From Candidatus Omnitrophota bacterium (GTDB lineage Bacteria > Ratteibacteria > UBA8468 > B48-G9 > DTJG01), in assembly GCA_023818725.1 (NCBI GenBank), contig JAMWBX010000053.1:1-7562 (forward strand): a stretch of DNA of 7,562 nt, in the 5' to 3' direction. The position numbers and the translations under genes are program-made. Of this stretch, positions 7,175-7,562 are shown in pieces. Under the pieces are notes generated by a model, which worked only from the letters and a program-made list of their open reading frames with translations, had not been told where the DNA came from and did no database searches. Within the stretch, counting starts at the first letter, position 1; each line of letters opens with the position of its first letter.

Positions 7175-7562
7175 TTAATTACCCGTAGGCTTGTTTTCTT
7201 GCTGTCTCTTTTTCCATTTCTCAAGCATTTCTGCTCTCAGTTCTTCTATCTTCTTTTTTTGCTCAGGAGTAAGAACTTCATCCATCTGTTTCTGTGTAGA
7301 TTCCATGATCGCCTTTATTTTTTCTCTTTTCTGCTCTTTGGAAAGAGTTTCATCCTGCTTGATAGCGGAAATCTGTTCATGCCTGCTTTTCTGTATTTCC
7401 TGGATTTTTGCCTTCTGCTCGTCTGTTAGATCAAGCCGGGAATAAAGCCCAAGGCCCATTTCGCCCTGGCCTTTTCTCATTTCCTTCCACTGTTTTACTT
7501 TTTCTCCGACGGCTCCAGGACCTTTCCCCGCGCCTTGTTCTACTGCAAGAAGCACGCAGGCG
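7175..7562 (-). CDS. Spy/CpxP-like LTxxQ-motif periplasmic protein, 5' end cut by the window edge
   Basis: Minus-strand frame running off the right edge of the window; about 128 residues are visible. It begins ACVLLAVEQGAGKGPG, where hydrophobic ACVLLA looks like the end of a signal peptide; the in-frame GTG at 7553-7555 falls inside this and is probably not the start. The rest is charged and helical, with two copies of the LTxxQ signature: LTDEQKAKIQEI and LTPEQKKKIEEL about 50 residues apart, separated by a Lys/Glu/Gln-rich helix. The C-terminus (KWKKRQQENKPTGN) is hydrophilic. This is the pattern of the Spy/CpxP/LTXXQ family: small periplasmic alpha-helical proteins, often chaperones or envelope-stress or metal sensors. 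Such proteins diverge a lot in uncultivated bacteria, so the role is inferred from motif and composition only. It converges on the plus-strand operon at a shared terminator and is unlikely to be functionally linked to it. Confidence 0.7.
   Translation of the reverse strand, partial: ACVLLAVEQGAGKGPGAVGEKVKQWKEMRKGQGEMGLGLYSRLDLTDEQKAKIQEIQKSRHEQISAIKQDETLSKEQKREKIKAIMESTQKQMDEVLTPEQKKKIEELRAEMLEKWKKRQQENKPTGN

Noticed and set aside
7191..7445. Plus-strand frames rich in Cys, Phe and Ser opposite the Spy-like gene.
   Set aside because: Complement of Lys/Glu/Gln-rich codons gives Phe/Leu/Ser/Cys runs; the minus frame has clear LTxxQ motifs.

Overview
The window is an AT-rich, SD-using bacterial segment carrying a short foreign piece at its left end. 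Bases 1 to about 320 encode, in one open frame, a charged heptad-repeat coiled coil with animal-like codon choice (CTG, CAG, GAG rich), resembling part of an animal CLIP-170-type protein. It runs abruptly into a bacterial aldolase gene. The simplest reading is a chimeric contig (host or co-sampled eukaryote DNA joined to a bacterial genome), not a bacterial gene. The bacterium cannot be named. It looks like an uncultivated Gram-negative-type lineage with carbohydrate and amino-sugar genes; the Spy-like periplasmic protein at the right end fits an outer-membrane-bearing cell.

From about 320 to 4987 there is a tight plus-strand operon of four genes: an HpcH/HpaI-family 2-keto-3-deoxy acid aldolase, a GH4 NAD-dependent alpha-galactosidase-type glycosidase (1-nt gap), threonine synthase (4-nt gap), and an archaeal-type phosphoglycerate mutase-like protein (26-nt overlap with threonine synthase). 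The last is best read as the non-canonical homoserine kinase, so the last two genes would convert homoserine to threonine.

A 138-nt AT-rich gap (4988-5125) holds a plausible sigma70-type promoter and a strong Shine-Dalgarno. It starts a second unit of two genes: a class II fructose-bisphosphate aldolase (5126-6103) and a NagB-fold protein (6137-7087). The NagB-like protein keeps several active-site residues of glucosamine-6-phosphate deaminase but has lost the catalytic-triad Asp and the usual phosphate loop. A GC-rich hairpin with a T-tract (7121-7159) ends this unit. Beyond it, on the minus strand and converging on the same hairpin, lies the 3' part of an LTxxQ (Spy/CpxP-like) secreted protein, cut by the window edge.

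No tRNA, rRNA, CRISPR, transposon or phage signal was seen. The most interesting items are the homoserine kinase candidate, the divergent NagB-like protein paired with an aldolase, and the eukaryote-bacterium junction.
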